Part shown: one piece after another, positions 45,032 through 56,700 of the stretch
Layout: each line of letters starts with the position of its first letter
Numbering within the stretch: position 1 is the stretch's first letter
NCBI GenBank assembly: GCA_004431415.1
Contig: QPMI01000113.1
Span: forward strand, 248,001-312,000
DNA length: 64,000 bases
Reading direction: 5' to 3'
From: Cyanophora paradoxa
Taxonomy: Eukaryota; Glaucocystophyceae; Cyanophorales; Cyanophoraceae
Translations under genes and position numbers: made by a program
The notes under the pieces: generated by a model
What the model was told of the DNA's origin: nothing
The model's database searches: none
Seen by the model: only the letters and a program-made list of their open reading frames with translations

Positions 45032-46102
45032 TCAGCACCAGTCGAGGTCCTCGTGGGCGGGCGCCTCGGGCTCGTCGGCCTCGTCGTAGCCGGCGGCGGG
45101 GGCGGCCCCGGCCTCGACGGCGACGCCGGTGAGCTCGAAGGCGACCAGGCCGGCCTCGTCCAGCTCCGGCGCCTCGCTCTCCAGCCGCTCCGGGTGCGCG
45201 CTGTCGTGCGCCGCCACCTGCCGCCCCCCGCCCGCCCCTCAGCGCCCCGCCCCCGCCCCGCCCGCCCCCGCCCGGCCCCCTCGCCTTGTTCGCCAGGTCC
45301 TGGGCGTTCATGCACATCGTCTGCGGGGCGGGAGGCGCGTGTCGGCAGACGGCTGGGGGCGTGCGCAGGGGCGGCCGGGGCGCACCTGGATCGCGCTGTC
45401 CGTCCCCGCCCTGCCGATGACCATCGCGAGCTTGTGGCCTGCCTTGGCGGCGCCTGCGCGGCGTCAGTCCGGTGCTCGGACCCCTCAGTCGCTGCTCGAC
45501 CGCCCGACTCACAGAATGCCTGCAGCCGAGGGCGAGTCAGGGCGCAGGCGCGCGGAGGCGACCGGGGCCGCGCGCACGCTCTTCGAGCCCCGATACGCAG
45601 TCCCAATCCTGCGGGCACGGTTAGACGAGGCAACGCGAATCGGAGAGAGTAGCTCGCCCGTAGATGTATTCGCCTTGGGGCGTGGCGGACACTGCGCGGT
45701 ACGAGCGGGTCAGTCGAGCCCGGGCTGGAGCTCGGGCCCGGGCTGGAGCTCGGGCCCTCACCATTGTAATCAACGCCAGCAATCTTAGCCCACGTGTAGC
45801 TCCGCGGATCTGATGCGGCGCGGGCTCAGCGTTCTGCTTGGCGATGCCGCGCGGAGCGGCAGCGAACCTGTCACCGCATTCATGACGCTGATGACCTCCT
45901 TCGCCGTGATGGGCTCATTGTGCGACGGCAACGATTTGCTTTCCCAACCGCTTCCGTCGCGCTTGATGACAACCTGCAAGGCGGGTTAGCGGCGGAAACG
46001 GGGCGGCGAAGAGCTGGCGAAGCGAGAAAAACTGCTTACTTTAGTGTGCACGTTGGGATAGTCCTGGCGCCCCAGAATCTCCGCATACCGCTGCTCGGCC
46101 AT
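45032..46102 (-). CDS. Unrecognised multi-exon protein
   Basis: Chosen start ATG 46102 gives MAEQRYAEILGRQDYPNVHT, which joins across a GT-AG intron (gtaagc...ttgcag) to VVIKRDGSGWESKSLPSHNE then PITAKEVISVMNAVT. Further exons are WAKIAGVDYN, IGTAYRGSKSVRAA, KAGHKLAMVIGRAGTDSAIQ and TMCMNAQDLANK, then an acidic tail (HPERLESEAPELDEAGLVAF to EPEAPAHEDLDWC). Another ATG at 46202 lies in a different frame and could start an extra exon. The exons are short and well bordered, so the gene looks real, but no family was recognised. It is divergent from the dehydrogenase gene, whose start is 389 bases away. Confidence 0.6.
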
Positions 46103-46490
46103 CAACGGACTGGTCGACCGCTGGGCCGGTGCTGGCGCCCCGAACTGGCGCTCTAAAGGGGAGGTCACGAACCGGATCGGGGATGTCGAAGTCGTCCGAC
46201 ATGCTCTAGACTTCGCCTACTAAACCTGCCTTCGCAGCCCGCGGGCGTTGATTAGCTTGCGGGAGAAGCAGAGCTAGAAAACTGAACTGGTACCGCCGCC
46301 TGTAGCTGCCGCTGATAACCGACAGACAAACCGCGAGCGCGTACCCCCGTCTGAGGAGTTCAAAGCCAGCTTTCTGCCGCCGGAGACAGCATAGAGGTGC
46401 GCCAGCTACAGGGCTAGCGCTGCGAGCTCCAATCCTCGGGCCGGCGCAGCGATCGGCCGATCTGAACCGGAGCTCTAGCACTCCGACACA

Positions 46491-48303
46491 ATGCACATCC
46501 TCCCGATCTTGGGCGGGATCGCTGCGGCCGGCGTAGCGGTCGCCGTCCTGCGCGAGCTCGCGGCTATGATGAAGCACAAGGTCGAGGAGGTCCGATCCCT
46601 GGTCGCCGTTGCGACCCCCAGCTTGCCTGAATAGTGCTCGCAGGGTGACTACGTACTAATTACGGGCAGCGGCTCTGGAATCGGGCTGGCCACCGCGAAG
46701 CACCTGGACAAGCGCGGGTTCCGCGGTTCGCGCTCGCCGCGGGCCTCAGCGCGCGCCTGCCGCAACGATTCACGTGCGAGCAGTTATCGCCACCGTCCGC
46801 AGGCCAGAGCAGGTCGAGGTGGTGCGCGAGCGCTAGCCCCCGCCGCTCGCACGCCGGCGTTGCAGACCCCCTCGCAGGTGCGGGCCGGGGCGAGCGAGCG
46901 CATGCGCGTGCTGGTGCTGGACGTGACGAGCGAGGAATCCATCGCGACATTCCTCGGCGTCCTCAAGACGATCGTCGGCGAGAACGGTGCGAGCGACGGG
47001 CGGCAGGGGCGAGCGCTCGGACGCCGCCTCTGCTGAAGCGCGCGCCCAGGCCTGAGCGGGGTCGTCCTCAACGCCGGCGCGCCCGATCCGTCCCGAGCCT
47101 CCTGCCCCGCCGCACTGACGGGGCTCAGGGGTCATGCTGGGCGGGCCGGCCGAGTTCATGTCTACGGAGCGCACGCGGCAAATCTTCGAGACGTGTGCCG
47201 GGCCCCGCCCCGCCCCGCCTTGGAGCGTTCGAAACCGCGCCGGAACGCAGGAACTTCTTCGGAGCCGTCCGCTGCGTGCGGGCCTTCCTCCCCCTGCTGC
47301 GCGAGAGGCGAGGGCACCCCTCCCCGGCCTCCAGGGGCCGGGGCGAGTGGGGGCCGGCAGGTGGTACCCGGGGCCGGCGGGGGGCAAGCGGACGAGGCGG
47401 CGGCGGGCGGGGCGCATCGTCTCCATCTCCTCCGTCGTGGGCGCCATGCCCTGCGCCCTCTACAGCGTAAACACCCCCCCCCCCTCCCCCGGGCGCGGTG
47501 CGTGACGGGCAGCGCAGTCGTACTGCGCGTCGAAGGGCGCCCTTGAGGCCTTCACCGACTCCCTCAGGCGCGCCCCCCGCCCCGCACCCGCCCCCCCCCC
47601 CCCCCCCCCCCCCCCCCCCCACTCCCGCGGCAGGCGGGAGCTGGCGCCGCAGGGCCTCTTCGCGTGCTGCGTGCGCCCGGGCACCACCCGCACCCGCCTC
47701 CTCCGCGACCTCCCCCTCGTGCGCCCCCCGCGCTCCAGCGTCCCGCGCGCTGGACTGGGGCGCTGAGGGCAGCGGGGGGCGGGCAGGACTACGCCGCCGC
47801 GCACACGGCAAAGGCGCTCGGCTCCGAGGCCCGCCGCGACGAGTACGAGCGACTCTACCGCTCCCAGGCCCGCCCCGCCCCGCCCCGCCCCGCCCCGCCC
47901 CGCTCCGCGAGGCGGCGGCATGCGAGAGAGGCGGGGCGGCGGGGGCGTGCAGGAGGTGAAGACGGGGAAGCAGCTCGCCGTGCTCTCCGCCCTCGCCGGG
48001 CCCCCCGAGGTCGCCCCGCCCCCCGCTCCCCGGCCCCTCCTACCCCAACACCCGCCGCCCCCCCAGCCCGTGGCCGCCGCGGTGGACCACGCGCTCACCT
48101 CCTGGGCCCCCCGCACCTACTACAACGTCGGCTGGCCCGCCCCCGCGCCCCCTGCTCGCCTCCGCCCCGCGCCGCCTCACGCGGGGCCCAGGGACACGCC
48201 GCTGATGGCGGCGCTCTCGGCGGCCTTCCCCGCGTGCCTCGTGGAGGCCGCCATGGGCGTCGCCCTCCCCTTCGTCCAGCCCCTCCTCTACTCCGCCCGC
48301 TAG
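46491..48303 (+). CDS. Membrane-anchored short-chain dehydrogenase/reductase
   Basis: A short first exon (ATG 46491) encodes a hydrophobic anchor (ILPILGGIAAAGVAVAVL) then a basic segment. After a 54-base intron the Rossmann start follows: YVLITGSGSGIGLATAKHL near 46650. Later exons are VIATVRRPEQVEV, RVLVLDVTSEESIATFLGVL, LSGVVLNAGA (the NAG motif), GRIVSISSVVGA (catalytic Ser region), the active site SYCASKGALEAFTDSLR (YxxxK at 47521-47535), APQGLFACCVRPGTTRTRLL and a C-terminal PLMAALSAAFPACLVEAAMG. The layout matches retinol dehydrogenase or 11-beta-hydroxysteroid dehydrogenase type enzymes, NAD(P)-dependent oxidoreductases of lipid alcohols on membranes. Substrate is unknown. One intron has a run of 29 C (47592-47620). 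Confidence 0.85.
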
Positions 48304-48551
48304 CCGCCCCTCTTTCAGTTCCGTGTCTGCCGGCCTCTGTGTCTGCCCCGTTTCCCTTGCAGCTCTACCTCTGTGTGTCTGTGTGTGCAGTGTGTACAGT
48401 ATCCGATGATGATCGATTGCGAAGTCTGACACGCACTGAGCCGTGGTGTCCTGTGTCCTGGCCCGCGCTGCCAGCCGCGCCCGCCGGGCCGGGCCGTGCG
48501 GGGTTCGCGCAGCAGGACGTGGCGGCCAGCCGGCGCGAGCGGGGCCCCTCC

Positions 48552-49690
48552 CTACAGCCCGAAGAAGCCGTCGACAGCGGGGTCGCCCCCCGCGCCGCTC
48601 TCCTCCGCCCCCTCCGCCTCGTCTGCCGCGTCGTACTGCGCCCCCGCGGCGTGAGAGGGGGCCGGCGGGGCGGGTGTGCGGGGGAGGGGCGCGGGGGCGC
48701 ACGAGGGAGGCGGGCCCGGCGCGGAGGTGGATCTGGCCGTGGCCCGTGGGCGAGGGCGCGTGCTCCGTCGGCAGCCGCTCGTCCGTCGGCTCCACCAGCC
48801 AAGGCCGCCCCTGCACCCCGCCGCCAGCCCGCCCCGTGAGGCGCGCCTGCGAGCCGGGCGGGCCCCCGTGCACGTTTTCATCGTCCCCCTCCCTCTTCTC
48901 CTCCCCCTCGTCCCCCTCCGCCCCCACCTCTTCCTCGTCCTCCGCGGGCGCCGGGGCCGCCTCGGGGGCCGGTGCGAGGGCCGGGGCCGGGGCCGGGGCC
49001 GGGGGAGGCGAGGGCTCGGGCCCCGACTGGTCGTAGTCACCGTGGCCCGCCGCATCCGCGGCGCCCGTCGGGTCCTGCCGGCCGGCCTCAGCCGCAGCCG
49101 CCTAGCCTGCAAGGGGGCGGGGGGCGGACGGGGTGGCTGATCTCCTCGAAGTTGATGTGCGTGGCGATCTCGTCGACGCCGGCCGACGCGTACCTCACGA
49201 ACTCCTTGAACCCCAGCCGCCCGTCCCGCGGCTGCAGCGCGTCCGCCTCCGTGAACGCGTGCTGCCGCCCGCTCTCAGCCGCCCCCCCGGCCCCGCGGCG
49301 GCGCTCGGCGATGGGCGGCCGCACGGAGGACATCTCGTCCACCAGCTTGCTCGTGATCCAGCGGTCTCCGGGGATCAGGTCCTTCCGGCTGTGCACCTCC
49401 GCCAGAACCTCCTGCCTGCAGGGCGCGCCCCGCCGTTCAGTCCCTTGAGTCCGGCCCGTGGCACCCCGCCCTAGCACAGGCTTGCACCATTGCTGCCAGG
49501 TGTAGTTTTCGGAAGCTTTCGGATAGAAGAGCTGCGGACGCGTGTTCGACACGTCGCGCCGGCACTGGCCCAGCAGTTGCAGGCAGCGGACCTTCACGAG
49601 GTCTTGCCGGAGCTTGTCGAGTTCCTCCCGCGTATGTGGGCCGCTGTAGCTCAGCGCGCTGTACGAGTAGGCGTCGGGCGAGCTCGTCAT
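48552..49690 (-). CDS. Unrecognised protein with acidic C-terminal half
   Basis: ATG 49690 gives MTSSPDAYSYSALSYSGPHT, then a helical exon (REELDKLRQDLVKVRCLQLL) and NTRPQLFYPKASENYTWQQW. This splices (donor gtgcaagcc) to QEVLAEVHSRKDLIPGDRW and ITSKLVDEMSSVRPPIAE. Next is an exon with FTEADALQPRDGRLGFKEFV, then RYASAGVDEIATHINFEEIS, which has a weak EF-hand-like look. The C-terminal part is Pro/Ala then Glu/Asp-rich (EDEEEVGAEGDEGEEKREGD) and ends DPAVDGFFGL. It is convergent with the dehydrogenase and divergent from phosphofructokinase. No family was recognised. Confidence 0.6.
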
Positions 49691-50422
49691 AGCTAGTCCG
49701 ACGGGCTGAAGAAACGGCCGACGGTGAGCCGCTGGTGACACCGCGCAGCTCGCTTCGAAACGCACCTTCTCGCTAAGCTATCGATTTGTGGATGAAGAAG
49801 GCTAGTATGCGAGGCTTCGAATTCAACCCAGGCTTGCGAGATGGATCAGCGGCAGCGCTCGTACCCCCCGCAAGTCGGTCCCGACGGTCCAGAGCGGCTG
49901 AGCGGCCCAGCCCCGTCTCGCCCACGCGTGCAAGATGGTTCTCGGCGTGTCAAACAACATAACCGCGACGAAGAGCTCGCCAACGCTCAGCGGGAAATCG
50001 CCGGACTCTCTTATGCAGGATCTTAAGCTGGGCGTGCGAACTCTGAGCCACTCGGACACAGGTCTGTGTACTAAATTTGGCCGTTGCCGGCTGCCTACCC
50101 GCCCTCGCGAACCGGCGGGCGTCCTTCGGCCGGTTCGAGCCGGCGGCCGCGGGAGCTGGTTCTTAGCTTGTTTAGACAAGCGACAAGCGATCCATTTAGC
50201 TTCGGAAACGGAAGGCCCGCAAGCTCAAGGGTGTAGCATTGGCGACAGGCGCCCGCAGCTTTTGGGCACCCGGCTGATCGTACGCGGGCGAGCAGGCGAA
50301 CCGCAAGTCATTAAAGCAGTTCCTCACATGGCGTGAGCTCGATCATTCCCTCGCTCCCTTGTTCTCGCGCACGTAACCTCGCTCTCAGCGAATGGTGCAA
50401 CGTCGAATGGCGGGACTCGGCG
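49691..50422. promoter_or_regulatory. Intergenic region upstream of phosphofructokinase
   Basis: About 730 bases lie between two divergent genes. A 61-codon plus-strand frame at 49841-50026 has no homology signal and is not called. Core promoter elements were not found. Confidence 0.3.
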
Positions 50423-53016
50423 ATGCCCGACGGCGTTCGAGGTGCGCGTTCTCGACGTGACTGAAGCTCTCCTCGACTTTGCTCAGCGCCTCGCCGCAGG
50501 CGCGAACTACCACCCGCTCGTCGTCGAGGTCCGGATCGAAATTTGGATCAATCGCGCCGCGCGCTAAACTCCCTCGTGCAGTCGGGAGAACTCGTTCAGG
50601 CAAAGATCGTGTTCACGTCCCTTCCGACGGGTGCGCCCGCCCGCCACGCGCGCGGCCGGGGGCCCGGGCGAGACGAGCGGCAGACCGGCCCGGGGGCAAG
50701 TTCTACTACCGGGCGGGCCCGCGGGGCCAGATCGCATTCGACCCGAAGAAGGTGAAGGCGTGCATCGCCACCTCCTCGCAGCTCTGCCCAGGTCCCGCCC
50801 CCGCCGCCCCCGCCCCCGCCGCCCCCGCCCCCGCGCCGCGGCGGGGCGCGCCGACGGCGTGGCAGGCCTGAACACGGTGATCCGGGAGCTCGTCTTCTGC
50901 CTGCACCAGAACTACGGCGTCGAGGAGGTCAACGGCATCCAGTTCGGGTGCCCCCGCACCCCCCGCTCCGCCGCCGCCGCCCCGCCGCCGCCCCTGAGGC
51001 GCAGCGGGCAGCTTCCAGGGCTTCTACGCGGCGCACCTGAAGCACAAGCGCCTCACACCCGACGACGTGCGCCGCTTGTCTGCTACCTTCTGTGCGCGCC
51101 CCGCCGGCGGCCGAGTGGCGGGCCTCGGGGGGGCAGGTCTCGGGGATCCACCACCAGGGGGGCACGGTGCTGGGCACGGGCTTCGGCGGCTTCGAGATCG
51201 AGGCGATCATCTCGTCGATCGTGGACCACGGGTACAACCACGTGTACCTCGTGGGGGGCGACGGCACGCACAAGGCCGTCCTCAAGCTCTACGAGGAGGT
51301 GCGCCCGGCGTGCCCTTGCCTCCCGCGCCACCCCCTCGCCCCGCCCCGCCGGCCCCCCCCTGGCGGGCGTCAGGCGGGGGCGGGGCAGGTGCGCAAGCGG
51401 AGGCTCGCGATCGCCGTCATCGGCATCCCCGCCTCGGTGCGCCCCCGCCAGACGCCCCCTCCAGCCCCCCGCCCCCCGCACCCCGCACCCCCACCCCCCC
51501 CCCCGTTCTTATCCCTCTCTCCCTCCCCCGTCGCCCCCCCGGCAGATCGACAACGACATCCCCTGTGCGTCGGCCTCCGCGGCACACGTGCCCCCCGTGG
51601 CTGAGGGAGGATCGCGGCAGTCATCGACCGCTCGTTCGGGTACAACACGTGCACGGAGGAGTGCATCCGCGCCATCCGCTCCGCTGCCGTCGAGGCCGAG
51701 TGCGCGCCCCCTCCCCGCCCCGCCCGCGGCCCGCTCACCGGCGTGCGGGCGGCAGGTCGTACGAGAACGGCGTCTCGATCGTGAAGCTGATGGGGCGCCA
51801 GACGGGCTTCATCTCCGTCTCCGCCACCGTGCGCGCCTCCCGCGCCGGGCCGCGGGGCCGGTGACGAGGGGCGGGGCGGCAGCTCGCGTCGCGCGACGTG
51901 AACATCTGCCTCATCCCCGAGGTCCGCTTCCGCCCCGAGCTCGTGTACGCCCCCGCCCCCGGCCCCCGGCCCCCGGCCCCCCGCGCGGCTGAGTGCCCCC
52001 GCAGGGCCATCCACGTGTGCGTGCCGACGCGCGGCAGGCGGGGGTGCACCGGGGCGCGGCCGGGGCCCGACGGGGCGGGGGCGCGCAGGGAGCGCAAGCT
52101 GCGGGAGCTCGGGCGCTGCGTGATCGTGGTGGCGGAGGGGGCGGGGGCGGACCTGCTGCTGCAGGCGCACAACCCGGAGTCGAGCGTGCACAGCGGCGGC
52201 CCCTCGGCCCTCGTCTCCGAGTGCCCCCGCCCCCGCCGCCCGCTGCCGCCGCGCCGCCGCTGAGGGCCGGGGGCAGCTCGGAGACGGGGGTGCAGTCGTG
52301 GCGGACGGACATCGGCCTCTTCCTCCTCGAGCAGCTGCACAGGCGCGCCCCGGGGCCCCCGCGCGGCCCCCGTGGGGGCCTCGAGCGCCCCCGCAGGCAC
52401 TTCCGCTCCACCAAGATGAAGGCCGTCATCAAGTACATCGACGTCCGCCCCGCCCCGCCCCCGCCCCCGCGCCCCGCACCCCGCCCCAACCCCCTCGCGC
52501 GCCCCGCAGCCGACGTACATGGTGCGGACGATCCCGCCGAATGCCGCCGACTCGGTGATGTGCACCGTCCTCGCGCACAACGCGGTGCGCCCCGCCGGCC
52601 CCTCCGCCGGCGCATGCCCCGAGGCGGGGGCGGGCAGGTGCACGGGGCGATGCACGGCTTCTCGGGGCTCTGCTCAGGTGCGATGTCCCCCAGCTGCCAC
52701 TGCGATATACCCCAGCTGAGCTCTCCGTGAACGAAACAGCCCTCATGAACGACAAGGGAGTGCGCTCCGGCCGGCGCCCCGCCGGCGCCCCGCCCGTCGC
52801 CGGCTGAGGTCTCCACGCCCCGCAGGTCTACATCCCCGTGACGGAGGTTGCCAACGCGCCCGTGCCGCGCGTCGACCCGGTGCGCCCCCGGCCCGCAGGC
52901 CCGGGGCCGGCGGGGCGGGCGAGGCAGGGCGGGCGGCCTCTGACGCCCCCGCGCGGCAGGCGGGGCGCTTCTGGGGCCGAGTGCTCGCCACGACGGGGCA
53001 GCCCGACTTCGAGTGA
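50423..53016 (+). CDS. 6-phosphofructokinase, plant-like ATP-dependent type
   Basis: Phosphorylates fructose 6-phosphate in glycolysis. ATG 50423 (MPDGVR) keeps frame across a 45-base intron into NLDQSRRALNSLVQSGELVQ; this start is tentative. Family blocks follow: FDPKKVKACIATSSQLCPG and LNTVIRELVFCL; GTVLGTGFGGFEIEAII; YLVGGDGTHKAVLKLYEEV near 51245; IAVIGIPAS spliced to IDNDIP; IDRSFGYNTCTEECIRAI; GVSIVKLMGRQTGFISVSAT; SRDVNICLIPEV; PTYMVRTIPPNAADS then VMCTVLAHNAV; GAMHGFSGL; VYIPVTEV; and a C-terminal TTGQPDFE with stop TGA 53014-53016. Gly in GGDGT and a non-lysine (PAS) where pyrophosphate enzymes have PKT before IDNDI both point to ATP as donor. Confidence 0.85.
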
Positions 53017-53770
53017 GGCGCCTGGGCCCCCCCGCCGCTCCTCGCTCCGTGCCGCACCCGCTGCGCAGCCTGGCTGCCTTTCTCCGAACCCGCCACTCTT
53101 TCCGCGCCCCATCCTCACACCCGAATCCTACTAGGCTACTATAGCTAGGCTGGTCAACCAAAGGCTTGTTGGATGCCTTCTTGCCAAGCCTCAGGGCCTT
53201 CAAGTTGCGCTGATCGTATCTCTCGGCCCGGGACCCGGGCCGGGGGCCGGGGCCCCCTCGACCTCAGCGGCCCGGGGGCCTGAGACTGTCCATGGCATCG
53301 GATTTGTGTATTCAGCTTTTTCATCCAAGTCACTGAGTTTGCTACTAGGCTAAGCCACTAAAAAACCAACCAATGAATTTCGCTTGACTCGTGACCAAAT
53401 TTCTGACTCCTCTGGTCTCACAAGCTACGTATACAGGCCACAGGCCGCAGCCCAAGACTAACATGCACGTCAATGCAGATTCTGAAATCTCAGTGGCTGC
53501 ACTAGTAGTATCTGCAGAAACAATTTGATATGACTATCGGACACCTATCATACTCACAATCCATTAATTAAGCCTGCACAGAACAGATCAAGAAAAGAAG
53601 TTGTTGAGCCTACCCCGCTACCCATATATAAAGGAAGCAAGGAAAGCGCGGCCCTGAAGGCCGCAGAGCAAAACACTGACAAACGACATCACGCGAAACG
53701 CCAGCCGAGGGGGGTGGGGGTGGGGGTGGGGGAGGGGGGGGTGGGACAGCCACTTATGGCGGCGGGGGGG
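53017..53770. other. Convergent intergenic region, AT-richer
   Basis: About 750 bases lie between the phosphofructokinase and phosphodiesterase 2 3' ends. A GC palindromic tract (gggacccgggcc type) lies at 53225-53285, followed by roughly 400 bases of clearly AT-richer DNA. No gene was recognised. Confidence 0.4.
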
Positions 53771-56700
53771 CTAGGGTCGGATGTCGATGACGATGGCGGA
53801 GGGGTGCGGGGGCCCCTGTCCCTCCTTGGCGGGCCCCGCCTCCTCGCTCGACTCGGACGCCGAGGCGAAGAGGCCCAGGTCGCTCGCCACCGGCACCGGC
53901 ACCGCCACCGCCACCGGCACGCCCGGCGCCTGCACCGCCGCCGGCTCCACGATCACGGGGCCGGCCGGGAGCAGTGGGGGGATCGGGGGGCCCGAGGGGA
54001 CGGCGTTGAGTGGCGGGGTGGGGAGGATCGGGGGCAGCATGCGGACGCCCGAGGCCGGGTTGGCGATGGGGGAGGCGGGGACGGCGAGCACGCGGAACGA
54101 CTTGTTCTTCGAGCGGCCCCAGCTCCCCGCCCCGCCCCCGCCCATCGGCGTGTCGGCGCCGCCCGGGGCGCCCCGCGGGCTGCTCGAGGCGGCCGCGGGG
54201 CCGCCGGGGGCCGGCGAGGGCCCCGCCGCGACCACGCCGGCGGCGAGGCTGAGGCTCGAGAGCGCCCCCGGGAGCGTCCCGTCGTCCGTCCGGTCCGCCC
54301 TGCGCCCCGCACCGTCTGCGCCCGGCCCGCCGCGAGGGGGGGAGGGGGGGCGCCGGGGCACCAGAAGTCGCGGTTGGAGGTGGCGGCGTCGAGCACCGTC
54401 CTCCCCGTCGGGAAGACGGTCACCTGCGGGGGCGGGGGCGTGGGCAGGGCGCGTGGGCGGGGCGCGGGGCGCGGGGCGCGGGAGCGCGGGCCCAAGCGGG
54501 GCGCACCCAGGCGGTGTACATGGGGATGCAGATAAAATTGAGGAAGCCGAGCTGCGCGCCCGCTCGCGCCCGGGGGGCGGGGGCGGGGCAGGGGCGCGGG
54601 GGCGGGGCGGGGGCGGACCTGGCAGCGGGCGACCTGCGGGGTGTGGCGGTCGGACCAGGCGGAGATGGCGAGCCCGCGCTCCCGCTCCGCGTCCCCCTGG
54701 TTGAAGAACTCTGCCCGCGCCCCGCCCCGGCTCGGCCCCCGGCGCTCGCTGGCTCGCTGGGTGGCGAGGGCGGGGCGGGGGCGGACCGTGCATGACGCGG
54801 GCGACCCAGGCGAAGTGGACGTCGCGGGCCTTGGCGCCGTTGCCCACGTCCGCGCACTTGAGGGCCAGCTGGAGGGCCAGCAGCCGGTCCTCCCCCGTCG
54901 CCCCGAAGTTCGGGTCCTTGGCCCGCGTCTTGAAGTTGCCGAGCAGCTCGAAGTGGAGCGCGAGGTCCGTCCCGAGGACCATGGCGATCATGACGCGGCG
55001 CAGCTCGCGGCGCTCCTCGGGCGCGAGGGCCGCCAGGAAGTCGTTCTGCGGGTCCCGCAGCAGCTGGAACTGTTCCCCCCGCCCGCCCCGTGAGCCGTGC
55101 GGGGCGCCGGGGCGGGGCGGGGCGGGGCGGACGGCGCGGGAGACGTGGTAGTTCTCGAGGGGGCTCTTGTCGTTGTACACCACCGCCCGCTCCGTCCCAA
55201 CCGCCACCTGCGGCGAGGCGGCGCCTCAGCGCCGGCGGCGGCGGGGGCCGGGGCGGGCGGGGGCCGGGGGCGCCTCGAAGGCGTTGGTGAAGCCGGCGTG
55301 GCCGAGGTCGTGGACGACGGCGGCGAGGAGGCCGGCCAGGAGCTCCACGTCCCGCAGGCACGACCTGCCCCCCCGCCCCCGTCGCCCCCCGCCGCCCCGG
55401 GGGCGGGGGCGGGGGCGGCGGACCCGAGGCCGGCGGCGAGGAGGGAGGAGAAGGACTGGACGACGTCCGCCGCGTGCAGCGCGCAGTGGTACGGCGTCTG
55501 CGCCCCGCCCCGCCCCCGCCGGGTGAGCGGGGCGGGGCGGGGCGGGGGCCGGGCCGGGGCGGGGCTGGGGACCTCTGTGTAGAGCTGCTCGACGGCGTCG
55601 AGGAAGCGCACGAGGCGCGCCACGTCCAGCTGCCCCCGCCCCCGCCCCCTCAGCCCCGCCCCCCCGGCGCGCCCACGGGGCGGGCACCTGGAAGCGCTCG
55701 ACCAGGCCCCAGCGGCGGAGGATGGCGTAGGCGACGTGCGCGAGGGTCCGCCGCGGCGCCGCCCGCCCCACGCGGAAGACGTCCCACTGGCCCCGCCCCG
55801 CCCCTCGGCCCCGCCCTCGCGCCCGAGCTCGCCCCGGGGGCCCCGCACCTGCAGCCAGTCGTCGAGGTGCTCCAGCAGCGCGACGCGCAGCTCCGCCTGC
55901 CGCCCCTCCCCGTCAGGCGCGCGGGGCTACCGCCCGGCCGGCAGCGGGCAGCAGCCTCTCACCTCCTCGCCGGGCGCGAGCGAGGGCCCGAGGGAGGGGG
56001 CCGGGATGAGGGAGACGCGGCGGGCGGCGACGGTGCCCGAGGAGCGGCGGCGGAGGGCGTGGCGGGGGGCGCCGAGGGTCGCCCCGAGGGAGGCCGGGGG
56101 CAGGAGGGCGGCGTGCGGGGGCGGGGGCGGGGCGGCAGAGGAGAGCCCCCTGTAGGACTGCTGGAGGGAGATGGAGTGGACGCTCGTGTGCTGCACCATC
56201 GACGCCGGCTTGGAGGGCGCCGGGCTGAGGGTGCGGGGCGGGTGCGGGGAGACGGGCGGGGAGGCAGAGGGGGCGCGAGGCGAGCGGGAGGCCTCGGCGA
56301 GGAGGGGGCCGGGGCGGGAGGCGGCGCGCTCCGTCTCGCCCTCCTCGCGCAGCGTGCGCAGCGTGTGGGGCGAGGTCGCCTCCCAGCTCGAGGGCCCCGC
56401 CCCGTCCCCCTCGCCCCCCGCCGCCGGCGGCAGCACGACCCGCTCCATGGGCCGCGCCGAGCCGGCGAAGCCCTGGCCGTGGCCCGAGCGCGCGGGGCTC
56501 GGCCCCGTGAAGGGCGCCACGAGCGTCGGCGGCGTGCGCCCCTGGAGGCTCGCGCTCGCCCCGCCCTCGCCCTCGCTGCGCTCCCCGGCGCCCCCGCCCG
56601 GGCTCGTCGGCGCCGTCCCGGGCTCCTCCGGCCCCGGGACGATGAACGAGGCGATGGGGGAGGGCATCGCCGAGTGGTTCCGCGAGCCGCCCTGCCCCTG

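Noticed and set aside
49841-50026. 61-codon frame between two divergent genes
   Set aside because: There are no family motifs, no splice structure and no support beyond length; it lies where a promoter is expected.
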